This document shows, in pieces, positions 22,643 to 34,700 of a stretch of 64,000 bases of DNA (its first letter is position 1; every line of letters begins with the position of its first letter). The notes beneath the pieces are model-generated. The model was not told the origin of the DNA and made no database searches. It worked only from the letters and a program-made list of their open reading frames with translations. The position numbers and the translations under genes were made by a program. Source of the stretch: Earliella scabrosa (Eukaryota > Basidiomycota > Agaricomycetes > Polyporales > Polyporaceae); the NCBI GenBank assembly GCA_022605405.1, contig JABYQQ010000007.1, positions 992,001 through 1,056,000 of the forward strand. Direction: 5' to 3'.

Positions 22643-25600
22643 ATGTCAGGGGAGAAGAATACCATCGACATGGCTCGGAAGGTATCATCAAGGCTCAATG
22701 GGAAAACCCTGTTGAAAGCTAAACGCTGTCGTCGCAGATGAAGACTCCAAGAGCGACTCGGAGCCAGATGACATCCGGGTGAGCACATCGGATTCTACTC
22801 TATGTAGTCTCGTGTACTGACGTAGGTTTATTTGTGGACTTAAGACTCAACTTGGACAAATCCTCGAAGACAGTGCCGGGGCAACGGGGGCCTTTTCTTG
22901 CTGTCGCACATATCCGGTGTTCGCTATTCCAGGGCTCCACATTGATGACTACGGCGACATCGGTCTGCCACTATCCGTACGGGAAGCAGCCGCGCTGAAA
23001 GACTGGGTCGTTGGAGGAACGGAAGTAGTGAGGGTGGATGGGGATGGGTGGGATTTTCACCCAAGCAAGGTGCGAGTTTCGTTAGCATCCCAGTGTTCGA
23101 ACAGGATCAAATTCTGCCAATTGAAGGTGCAATTCAATAGTCTGCGATGGTCTGAGTTCCTTGAAGAGTTGGTTCAACATGCCTGTGACGCTCTTGGAGT
23201 GGACCCCAAGTCAAACAAACCACGCTACGAGCTACGAACACTGCGCTTGCTAGCCCGCGGATCTAGGTGTGTTTGACGTCGCTTCTCTCAAGAGTTCACG
23301 ATGCTCACACAGCGGTGGGCAGGTTCACTCCTTCCTCTGATAGGTCTGTGTAACATTCCTGCCTTTCATCACATGCCCTGAACATACTTCCACACATAGC
23401 TCTAATCAGGTGTTTGCGAATATGTGCATTGTGCTGCCGACGAAATTCGCAGGCGGTGCAGTTCATATTGCTCATGCCGAGCGGTCGGCGAACTACGACT
23501 ATAGCTCCGATAGCGCCACGACAATGACACTGCTTGCCTGGTATCGGGGCGTATCCCCGCAATTTGCTCCTCTGGCGGACGGTCATCAGCTGGTGCTTTA
23601 CTACTCACTCGTCCATACTACCCAGCAGCCTGTGCCAGCTCTCTCTTTGCAAGACGGAATCACCTCACGCCTACGCGGTGTCTTTACGCAATGGAACAAT
23701 ACGAAGGGCAGCGGGACGGCCTCTCCCACAAAGGTCATATATCCACTTAACGACAAGTATCCGAGAGACAATCTTCGTCGCCAAGTGTTGACTGGATTGG
23801 ACGCTCGTTCTGTTGACCTATTGAATAACATCGCAATGCTCCATCGATCTAATGTTGCTCTTGCCACTCTCACCTACGAGGTGCACGGAAGCTATATAAC
23901 GGATCACTGCTGCGGTTGTCCAGAGGAGGAGATCCATATAACGCTTGGGCCTGTCGTCGATCTTGAAGGTCGTGTCATTCAGGAGACGGCCCATCACATG
24001 CTTCAGCACGAGGCCGCGCCCTCAAGACGCCACTTTGCTGCAAATGTGACATCCGCGGCCTATGATGATTTCGAGTTCGATGTGAGTCCGTCCTGTCGCT
24101 ACTCTCTTTCCACGTTTGAACTGAACCTGTGATAGGAATCTGAGTACGCTTTCAAGAAAGGTCTGATTTTAACACGTCGAAACAATCACTACTGACTCTG
24201 CTGCTGCACAGTCTACGTCAGGACTGTTGTCGTGGTCTGGCCGGAGTGGGCGTATTTCGAGCTCATGTATGGCCCAGATGGCTTCATGGACGCGTGCAGA
24301 CGGCTACGGGCGTGTAACACCACCAAGCCCACTGCTACAGACGCGAAACTCGTGGAGAACATCCTGGCGCGTGCCGGCTCGGACCACAACGAGACTATCA
24401 TGTCATGCGTGTGCCGTGTCGCGGTGTTGTGGGACGACCTGGCGCTGTGGCTTCGAACCGTCAAGCTGTGCGATGCGGAAAGGTCCATATCGGACCTCGA
24501 CCCGGAGAACGTCCTGAGTGCCGTGCAAACGTTTAGCTTCCAAGCTGTGCAGAGCTGGTGAGTCACTTCCCTGCGATGCGAAGACTAACCTATCGCTGAC
24601 GACTCGTAGCTTGGAGCGGGTCCTGGAGAGAGACCCTTCTGACGTCGACACTCTTCAATTCTTGGATGACTTGGAGGAGTGGATCGGGACCCAAGACTCC
24701 CCCGAACTGTCCACAACGGTTCTATCTTGGATCTCGACGCACCGGAAGAAGCGTTGGGACGTCCTGAAGACTCCGGCAACTGACGAGTACGAGGCGATCA
24801 CCGAGCTCGCGATGAAGGATACGGGAGGCTTGGGATTGCTGGAAAATAAGTACGTGCTAGTGTGTCTGCTGAATGTCAAGCTAATGATATCCTCCAGGAT
24901 ACTCCCGATGCTGAAATCGACGTCGGATTGCTCAAATCTACTCGACTATGTCCTCTTCCTCCAGGACGACATGTCAACCCATCTACCGCCCAGTACTCTC
25001 AGCCGCATCGTGCGGGAGCTACTCGCACATGCTCTTCCGATGCTCAGCCTCCCATCTCAGTCCAGCTCCAAGGCCCCGACAAATCATGAAGCCGCGCCGA
25101 CTTCCCAAGCGGATCTCTTTGTTCAAGGATGTCTCGCTTTGGGCGATGATTACCTCCTCATTGCTGGGCTCGCCAAGATCAACGATCTCGCGATCAGCAT
25201 GCTGCCTAGTGCCACCAATTATGAGGTCGCGCGGATCCTCTTCGCTCTGATCGGACGCGTTGTTGAGCATGCTGGTGGACGCACAGTGCTTGGACTAGCC
25301 AACTTGTGTAAGACCGCAGTTTTGCTGTGGCTTGCAGTGGCGGAGGCGCAGCCAGCCAGCGTGACAAGCGACGACATGTCAACGGCTTTCAAGATCATCT
25401 CCGTTGGAGAGCACGCGGCTATGATAGTGTCGTAAGTGCGCAGCCGCTTACAGATTGTTAGCTCAGAGCTGATGATTTGACTGCAGTGTCGTTACGCAGC
25501 TCACAGCGGTACTTTCGCAAGAAGGCCACCTTCGCGCCCTCATCGACATCTTCTGTGAGCATCGGGCGTCCTTCGGCCCTGATGCTCCTGCCATGCTTCT

Positions 25601-26598
25601 CCTGTTGCTCGAGAAATGGACTGCAGCAGTTCCCGAGGACAAGCTCATCCTAGTCGAGACGATCGAGTATCCCGTCAAGCTCGAAGTACCCGAGGCATGT
25701 CGCTTCATCTTTGAGAGGGTCCTGAAGCCTCCGCAGACGAAGAAGTACGTCAAGGCGACCCTCGCGACTTTGTTCCGGAGCGTCTGCACCCTCGGCGCTA
25801 AGCACAAGCTTCCTGCTGCGTCTCCTCCCTTCGCATCTCTTCTTCGCGCGACCATGATGCACTGGATCAAGGCGGTCATGGGCCCTAGGCCGAACCCCGA
25901 TTTGCTCAGGCCAGCTCTTAGAGACTTGGACCGCCAGTTCTGCCCATGCGAACTGTGTACACCTGTCTGCCGGTTCATACTTCATGAACCGGAGGGGACG
26001 AAGACATGGGTGGATCTCGAGAAGGGCAAGCGGAGACATCTGGAAGGAGTTTTGACGAGAGTCCGTGCCGCGCAGATTTTTCAATGGGCGATGACGCTGC
26101 CGAGGGCGAAGGGTGAGAAGCCAGGAATTATGGTGAGTGGAACATTGCTCTCCGTTGATGGAGAGCTCCGTGTATGTAGATGCTGACGAAACGCTCTAGA
26201 TCACAAAGACCGAGAAAATGATGTCGCCCATACGTTGGGCAGAAGAACGCGCTGCAGGCGTAGAGTTCTTGAAGATGATCAGCTCCGACGATGCGGCGCT
26301 GCGCGCAGTACTTGAGGACGACTACGCAACGATCATGGAGGCTTTTGAGAACATCCCGCGGAAGACAACGGTGCCTCAGGACGCTGCTCCAGCTCCCAGA
26401 CTCGGACTCGGACAAGTGGTGCCTCCTTCGCGATCTCGCGCACCGCCCGAGATACTGCCTCCCATCCACATGCGGTTTGATGGTCCGGTTCGACAGACTG
26501 GACTTGAGTCGCGGGCCACGTCGGACGCAGAACCTCCAGCGAAGCGCAGGAAGATGGAGTTGGACACGACGTCTGTCGTAGCCCTTGATTATGAGTAG
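22643..26598 (+). CDS. Array copy 4: full-length pseudoenzyme paralogue
   Basis: The start is uncertain. ATG 22643 or the in-frame 22670 (MARK, as in copies 9 and 10) are candidates, but the junction to the acidic exon (DEDSKSDSEPDDIR) is not resolved in phase. Lead-in: IDDYGDIGLPLSVREAAAL and VQHACDALGV. The 21-nt micro-exon 23323-23343 reads FTPSSD: aligned with FLPHVD, His is replaced by Ser and Asp is kept. Distal His is Pro and Arg is Gln (SPQFAPLADGHQL). The barrel is intact (VFANMCIVLPTKFAGGAVHI). The C-terminal region has TVVVWPEWAYFE, WLRTVKLCDAERSISDLD, then FCPCELCTPVCRFIL. The tail has PAKRRKMELDTTSVVALDYE: the NLS is kept, and VVALDYE sits where other copies have VIDLT. Stop at 26596-26598. 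Confidence 0.8.
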
Positions 26599-26726
26599 TA
26601 TCCGCTAGTTGTGCTCCCATCGAGTCGTTCTGTATCTATCTGCCACTGCTTGATCTAGACCTATATTGCTCTCAATCGTTCGCACAAGGCTAATTCTGAA
26701 TGTTGATTCCCTTCCTCGGTCGCGAT

Positions 26727-26771
26727 CACGTGCAAGGTCAATTGCGTCGCGTCGGCCAAGCGTCAACGCGT
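26727..26771. promoter_or_regulatory. CACGTG (26727-26732) and ACGCGT (26766-26771) before copy 5
   Basis: Context CGCGATCACGTG, with the hexamers 39 bp apart (start to start) and about 110 bp from the ATG. The same dodecamer occurs in inverse orientation before the CutC gene. Confidence 0.5.
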
Positions 26772-26878
26772 CCTTACTCTTCCTCAGTACAGCCCACTAT
26801 CATCTCCTCTCTTGAGACTTAACTTCCTCAGCCACTCTATCAAAACTCTGCGACGGTGTATTGCCTCTATTGGCAATC

Positions 26879-29800
26879 ATGGTGAGTAAGGCTCGAGTAC
26901 TCCCGGAAGTGCTAGTACTATTGTATGACTGACATCGATGATTCCGAATATGCCTCCTATGCTGGACCAGTCTAACACGGCTGCCGCGTCGACTGTGTCA
27001 AATTTAGCATCTGACGGTGCCGGCTCTATCTTGAATGCGTTGCCTCAGGCTCAAGGTATGTTGTCAATGTCTCCTTTCTTGATTGGCGTCGCCAGTGAAT
27101 GACGCGCCGCGGTAGACGCAGCGATGTCGGCTCCAACCGATAGCCACCAAGTATCTCATCAGCCAAATGCGTTGAGCACCGATGGTGGTATTATGCGGGA
27201 TGTAGTGAGCCAGGAAGGGGCTGCAGAGGACCCGGATGGGGAGGATGCAAGTGAGGACGAAGAGGTCGAGGATCCTTCGGAAGATGTCCGAGTGAGTTTT
27301 CAATTATTCCTCATCACACCTGGAATAGTGAACGTGGAATATCGCGCTGTTCTGGTCCTCGTAGAGTGATCTCGCCGACATCCTGCAAGGCGACCTAGAG
27401 TTCACAGGAGCCTTCTCCTTCAACCGCGTCTATCCTATAGCGCCCAACCCTGCGTTGAATATAGATGGGATAGGGACAGTTGGCCTCCCCCTCAGCGCTC
27501 GAGATGCAGCAGGACTCAAGGAATACGCTGAACAAGCACCTTTCGGTATGGCGGACCGCACCGTAGTCGACAAGTCCGTACGCGACACATGGGAGATCGA
27601 CGGTGGCATAGTGAGCTTGTCCTGCTCCGATCGTCTCGCCTGGTACCCACACTGTAACAGGTCCATTTTGACAATCCAGCATGGACGACCTTCATGGCGC
27701 AGACGCTTCGAGACGTCTGTGAGGTTCTAGGAGTTAACTTTCAAGCAAGTCAACCGCGGTGCGAATTGTACAAACTGCTTCTCTATGAGACCGGATCTCA
27801 GTGAGCGTGTTTCATATCTACCTCGAGTGACCGGGAAGCTTACTTCTGTCATAGCTTCCTTCCTCATGTCGAGTAAGACGCATTCAGCATGTCAGCGTGA
27901 TCTGCAACTAACCCCGTCGCAGCACCGAGAAGGTCAACGGAATGTTTGCCACGATTGTCGTTGTTCTCCCATCCAAGTACACGGGCGGCGCGGTGCGCGT
28001 GGCCCACGGCGACCTCTCAGAGACCTACGATAACAGCGCTACCAGTTTGCTCACTACATCGGTCCTCGCTTGGTACACCGATGTCGAGCACGAGGTCAAG
28101 CACATCACCAGCGGACATCGACTTGCGCTGTCCTTCAACGTCATCCACACCACCACTTCCTTGCGGCCCGCTCTCTCACAGTCCAGTGTCGCTGCGCGCC
28201 TCCGGCACGTTCTGCTATCCTGGAAGCAAGGCGAAAGCGCAAACGAACTTCCATCAAAACTCATCTACCTGTTGAGTCACAAATACTCGCAGGCCAACCT
28301 TCGTGGCAGCGCACTCAAGGGCGCGGACGCGCATCTTGTTGCATTGCTGGACAACATTGGGCGACCTCATGGATTCAGCATAGGTCTCGCCAGCCTCACG
28401 TGTACTCAACGCGGCACAGCGACCGACTATGGTGGTGGATGTGGATACGGGAGGCGCAAGAGATACTGGGATTACGGATACGATGACGACGCTGATGTCG
28501 ACATGGAGGAGGTAGAGGACACGGACGTCACCATCGAACACCTCGTCGATCTGGATGGACGACTTATCCAAGGCTCGCTGGACTACGACCTCGAGACAGA
28601 AGTGATCCCAGATGAGCTGGCTGACGAAATCACCTCTGGAGATTACGATGATCAGGAGTATGAGGGATACATGGGGAATGTGAGTGTCTGAGGCGAATTT
28701 GTCAAGGTATACATACTGATTGAGGGACGTAGTACGCAGGTACACTCGAGAGATGTAAGTCAGTCTGTTGTCTTGCACAACGTCTGCGCTAACTCCCGCT
28801 TCAGTCTACCGTCGTACTGTCCTCGTGATCTGGCCCCAATGGGCCAACTACGACATTATCCATGGCGCAAATGGTTTCTCGTACGCATGCGAGAAGCTTC
28901 GAGCCTCCACAACTAGTCAACGCACTGAGGCCGAGTCCGAACTTGTTCAACTCATCCTCACGCGAGCTTCAGCGTCCCAGAGCGTGGCGGTGGTCTCGAG
29001 CTTGTGTCGTGTCGCTATCACCTGGAACGATCTATCACTTTGGCTCCGTGCGCTGAAGGCATGCGATGCCGAGCGGTCAATTGCCGCACTTGGTGGCGAG
29101 AATCGCATCTATCAGGCAATCTCGAGATGGGGCATCGAACCAATCAGACCCGTGTAGGTTCCATCGCCGACAAGGAGCTGCTCATGACCTCACGTCTTGT
29201 TGAATAGCTTGGAGAACGCCCTCGAGCGAGACCCTTCAAATGTCGGGGCACTACAGTTCCTAGAGAACTTCGAAAGGAAGCTGGCAGAGCAATCGTCGCA
29301 TGCGCCAGTGCTCGAATGGATCAAGACGCAACGAACGAAACGCTTTAACTCCCTGAAGAAGGCCGGAAAGGACGAACATAGAGCACTCACGGCGCTTGCG
29401 ATCAAATCCGGTGGTGTCAAATTTCTTGAAAACAAGTGGGTACGGACCCCTTAGACGGAGTCAGCTATGCTAATATGATCCGTAGCGTCTTGCCTCTAAT
29501 CGTCCCCGAGGCAGATGGGTCTGTCCTGTTAGAATATGCGGTATATCTGCACGAAGAGCAGAGCATTCCAGTAGAAGCTCGATGCCGGATGGCGAAATCC
29601 CTTCTCACCACGTCGATCAAGACGCTACAAGTTTACGCCCCGACCCCGCAAACACAGCCCGCCTACGCCTATTCGTACAACCGTCCCGCGGAGGAAGGGA
29701 AGCAGCTCGAACGGCTGAAGCCCTATATCAAGGCTTGTTGCGACCTGGAGTGTGCTGACCTCTTGAGCCAAGTCATCAACACACTCATGGACTGCAACGG

Positions 29801-31289
29801 GGTAGCCCAGGACGTGCTGTCCCGCCGGGTCCGAGACATCTTCTTGCCTCTAATCGCCTTCGCAGGTCCGTTCGCCAAAGGCCCCACCGCGGATGAACTC
29901 AGTCGCCTCTCTCGCGTCGCTGTCAAGCATTGGATTGCAACCATGAAACCGGATCCTCGATACCCCCAGTCCGGAAGCAATGTCACCTCGCTGATCCAAC
30001 ATCTGATTAGCGGCGGGCAATCTGCGCTTGTCCTCACCGAGTGAGTGATAGTCATCCATGTCTGTATTCATGTCAGGGCTTACTCACTGTCAATCCAGGG
30101 TTGTCCCCACGTTGGAAGGAATGCAGCTCGACACCTCACAGCTTCGCGGGTTGATTGACGAGCTGCACACCAGGCGCGCTGCTCTCGATCCGACTGGGAC
30201 GAGCATCCATGCCATCATCGTGGGCTTGATCCGGAAATGGGCCGGCGTCGTACCCCTCGTACAGGCACATGGCGGGTACTACGGCTACGGCGCGTCGACT
30301 GCTGCTCGTGCTAAACCGGCCATCGATGCGCTCCAGTACTGCTACACCGTCAACGCCCCAGAGACCGGGAAGTATATTCTGACCCGGCTCCTCAACCCAC
30401 AGACACTCGACGCAGCATACGTGAAGACCCATCTCGCGCCGCTTGTACCGGAACTCCGCGCCTTCATGTCGCAGTACAAGGATGCAAACACAGCCGCGCT
30501 TATCGCCCCCGTTCTCCGGACAATCTTGCTATATTGGGCGCAGAAAGTCATGGGCAGCCGTCCTGTCGATGTCTCGGCGACGTACATGCAGGCGCTGCAG
30601 AAGTGGGTTTGCAGCTGCGACGTGTGCCCAGGCGTGCGCAAATTCCTCACGTCGGAGCCCGAAGAGTCCAAGAACTGGCTCCGCATAGGCGCGCCGAAGA
30701 GGAGGCATGTGGAGACGTACCTCAGCATGCATGCTCGCACCGTCGCAACGTGGGATACCATCCGGAGCACGCCACAAGGCCTCATGGTTTGTGTTCATCC
30801 AAGCTTGTGGGAAGTATAGTTACTGACTCTCAGCGTCAGGTGAAGAAAAGTAAGGTCATCCTGGACCCGATCCGGTGGTCTCACCACCAAAAGGAGGGCG
30901 CAAAGCTCCTCACCAGCATCAGCACCGACAAGGCGCAGTTACAGACCATCCTCGGAAACGAATATGCGCGCATCATCTCGCTGCTTCAAGGGCGCACGCC
31001 GCTCGCGAATACGAATGTTCCCGTAGCAAGTGCATCCAGTGCCGTCGGGATAGCAGCAACGGCAGCTACTCGTTCTGTCCATAGCGCTCCCCAACCCACC
31101 GGTACTGCGAGTCCTCAAGTCATCCCGTTATCGTCGACGACCATCGGACTGCCTCGTGCTGAAACGCCCGGGAGTGTAGCACCGACAGCGTCTGGTTCTG
31201 GATCGAGCACAGATCATCCAGATGCGGGTCCTCCGGCAAAGCGCAGGAAGACGGACTACAACCCGACGGAGGTGATCGACCTGACGTGA
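26879..31289 (+). CDS. Array copy 5: nuclear Fe(II)/2OG dioxygenase with C-terminal SUMO-interacting motif
   Basis: The clearest full-length member. The ATG is a one-codon exon (26879-26881), followed by SNTAAASTVSNLASDGAG and an acidic exon ending EDPSEDVR. Lead-in: NPALNIDGIGTVGLPLSA, then RTVVDKSVRDTWEID. The 18-nt exon 27855-27872 codes FLPHVD (Asp codon split GA/C), then TEKVNGMFATIVVVLPSKY. Distal His is in DVEHEV and Arg in TSGHR, so all four catalytic positions are present. The C-terminal region starts YRRTVLVIWPQWANYD, with LWLRALKACDAERSIAALG and several helical exons, then WVCSCDVCPGVRKFL and KRRHVETYLSMHA (cysteine module). The tail is Ser/Thr/Ala-rich, then PAKRRKT (NLS) and EVIDLT immediately before TGA 31287-31289. 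Likely a nuclear protein hydroxylase or nucleic-acid dioxygenase recruited by SUMO. Substrate unknown. Confidence 0.9.
27855..27872 (+). other. 18-nt micro-exon of copy 5 coding the HxD motif
   Basis: CATAG acceptor and GTAAGA donor. Read as C TTC CTT CCT CAT GTC GA, joined upstream to CA (His) and downstream to C ACC GAG AAG. Same size and phase as in copies 1, 6, 7, 9 and 11. Confidence 0.8.
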
Positions 31290-31542
31290 TTTGCTGCAAC
31301 GGTTCGATCTCTTGGCAGGAGGATAGCTCCTGCAGTCTTTGCATCTCTGTCGTTGTGAGTTGTTCCTGTACACTAGTGTAGCACATTCGTTATCGTACAT
31401 TCTGGACATTCCCACTCCCTGCATCTGCCGGTATATTGTAGCGCTAGTAATTATCCCGTAACGCTCAATGCCCTTCGTGCAGCCACCGATGGTCCAAGGC
31501 GCGATGGCAACGGGAAATGAGGGTACTCTATTCGGACACGAT

Positions 31543-31548
31543 CACGTG
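31543..31548. promoter_or_regulatory. CACGTG before copy 6
   Basis: Context ACACGATCACGTGACC, 155 bp before the ATG. No ACGCGT lies close downstream. Three copies of ACGCGT instead occur inside the first intron and second exon (31711-31716, 31748-31753, 31771-31776). Confidence 0.45.
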
Positions 31549-31702
31549 ACCTATGTCAGCGCGCGAGGCGCGTCTTGTCTCTCGAGACTCGCTCTCTCCC
31601 CACCATCTTCCCCCTCTGAATGGTGTGCACTTTGTGCCTTCGTCCACTGGTATCGCTGCCCGAACTCTGTATGACTGCATCATACTGTGTACTGTGACTG
31701 CT

Positions 31703-34700
31703 ATGGTATGACGCGTCCTTCTCCATACATGGCATGGTACCCTTAAACGCGTCTCGCTCAAGGACAACGACGCGTCAAACTCGGAGAAACAGACAGGTGA
31801 TGCGGCTGCAGCTATGGGTCAGGGTAGCTGCCCTGGTACGTCGCTGCAACGTAAGCTTTATGCACAGACTGACCTGTTCGTGCTTTTGCCAGCCCGGTTA
31901 GCTGTAGCAACATCTTTGGACGTAGACGCACGAATTTCTGAAGAACAGCTACCGAGGAGCAGCCATGACGAAGTCGAGTACGATGGCGCGGCAGGGAAGA
32001 ACGAGAGTAGATGTTGGCTTGCATCCGATGCGAGCAAGGATGGATTGGTAGAGAGATTTTCGAAAGACATACGAGTGAGTGCTCCTGCTTCGGGCCTGTT
32101 GTTCGCTCATCACAAATCTCGCACGCCTCGTTCCTCTCAGGGAGACCTTGCGAATATACTTCAAAATGAGATCCAACACACCGGAACCTTCTGTTTCAAT
32201 CGCGAATATCCAGCTGCGCCGAATCCGGTACTAGCCCTTGACGATTTCGGGTTGATCGGACTGCCGCTCAGCATTCGGGATGCAGAAGCTATCAAGGCGT
32301 ACTCAGAGTGGCAATCCTCTTCGGAGACGGGAATTTCAACTCAGGACACGTCCTCACCTGGTGTCTGGCATGTCCATCCAAGCAAAGTAAGTCGCCTCCG
32401 CTCCTCCCGCCCGTTGTCACAATGATGGAACCAATGGACAGATTCATTTTATGAACACTGGATGGAGCACCTTCCTGACACAAGCGGTTCGGGACCTGTG
32501 TGAAGTCCTCGGTATCGATTTCCAAGCTAGTCAACCTCGATGCGAATTACAGGCATTATCCCTATATACGGCCGGATCATAGTGAGTTACCATGCACTTA
32601 GGCTCGCTATAGCATAGCCCGCATTTATGTTGTTATTCTACAGTTGTCCACCGCGTGTTGAGTGAGTGGCATAGACCCTGCTTGCACATGTCGTAGTATG
32701 TTAAGCACACGACAGTGTCGCCAAGGTGCCCGGAATGTTTGCCACGATGGTTGTCCTGCTTCCTGCGTACTACACAGGCGGTGAAGTTCGCGTCGCCCAT
32801 GGACTACTCTCGAACTTGTTTAGCGCCAGCCTTACCAGCCTGACTACTACTAGCATCCTGGCGTGGTATGTAGGAACAGAGCACCAAGTCCACCCGACCA
32901 CCGCCGGATGCAGACTAGTTATGACGTACAATCTCATCCATACCACCGCATCTCCACAACCTGCTCTTCCTTCCCACTCCGCCACTTCCGCACGCCTCCG
33001 CCACGTCCTCCTATCCTGGAACCACGGCGAAGGGCAGCCCAATGTACCGAAGAAGATTCTCTATCTACTCAACCACCAATACGAACATCGGATCTCCAGC
33101 AGGTCATTGCAGGGAGCAGATGCACATATCCTGGCACTCCTCGACAGTATCGGACGCTGTCTCGGGTTTCACCTCGGCCTCGCGACCGTTCTCTGCACCG
33201 AACGTGGACCGCGTAGACGGGACAACAGCGACGATAGTGATGATTGCTGCGCATATGACAGGTACGACGCGTTCGGGCGTCGTCGAGACAAGCACGGACG
33301 CAAGCTGTGCAGTAATTGCGGGTATGCTTCCACCGACGATGAGCCGGACGGAAAGAACGACGACGACGGAGACTCCGATGCCAGCATGGAAGTCGTCGAG
33401 GAGACTGGGGCCTCGATTGAGGACATAGTGAATCTTGACGGCACGCCGATGGATGTTTCGTTGGACGACCAAGACGATCCCCAGGAGTTGGAAGAGGCTG
33501 AACTAATCCCTGACAATATGGTCGACAGGATCACGTCTTCTGGCCACGACGATCAGGAGTATGATGAGGTGAGTAAAGACTCACACGACCTCATTCTCAC
33601 CATAATACTGACTTGCAGTTCCACAGTACAACGACTCGATCGAGCGCAGTGCGTCCATTACGCCGTGACTCGAAGCGAGCTCTCCACTGATTGCCTTGAC
33701 TCCAGCATATCGCCGGACTGTTCTGGTCATCTGGCCAGAGTGGGCAGACTTTGACATTGTTCATGGTCCAGATGCCTTCGGGATTGCCTGCGATATGCTT
33801 CGCGAGTCCATGACACCGGAACCCACCCATGAGGATTGGGACTTCATTCGCTATATTCTCGCCCGTGCCTCTACGGCGACCACTGCCGACGTCGTCTCAA
33901 GTGTATGCCACATCGCCCTGCGATGGAACGACATGGCCCTGTGGCACCGAGGATTGAAGGCCTGCGATGCCGAGCGATCCATTGCCGCACTTGGCGGCCC
34001 GACACATATCTTCGAAGTCGTGACGAAATGGGGCTTCAGTAGCGTTGAACCAATGTGAGTTGCTCGCGAAGTTTGTATTCGGTCGAGCATACGCTCACGG
34101 TGCCTAAGCCTTAATCGCGCGCTTGAGCGAGACCCGTCGAACGTTGGGGTGTTGCAGTTCCTGGACAACTTCGAAGGGTGGAGTGCAGAACGGATGGATG
34201 CATCAAAGCTTTCGGAGACTCGAGACTGGATCGCCGAACAGCGCAAGAAGCGTTTCAACAATCTACACAAGCCGGGTAAGGACGAGTACAAGGCACTCAC
34301 CACGCTGGCACTCAAGGCAGGCGGGTCCGACTTATTCAAGACCAAGTGAGTCCCTGGTCTTCTACTCTATCCTGTATACCATAGCTCACTACGAATGTTA
34401 GAGTGCTCCCGTTACTGACGTCTGGCGTCGAAGGCACCGACGCCGTGGAATACGCAACGTACATATATCACGAACCGGCTATCCCAGAAGATGTTCGTGG
34501 TGGGATCGCGAAGTCACTCCTCCGCGCGTCCATCCTTCCCCTTCACGTCTACCGCATCACGAAACAGAAAACGCCCGCATACCCCTACTCCTCCCAACCC
34601 CAGCCGCCAGAAGAGCCGAAGCAACTTGAGCAGCTCAAGCCATTCGTCAAGACATGCTTTGACCTTGACGCCCCGGAGCTGTTCGCGCTCGTATCGGCAA

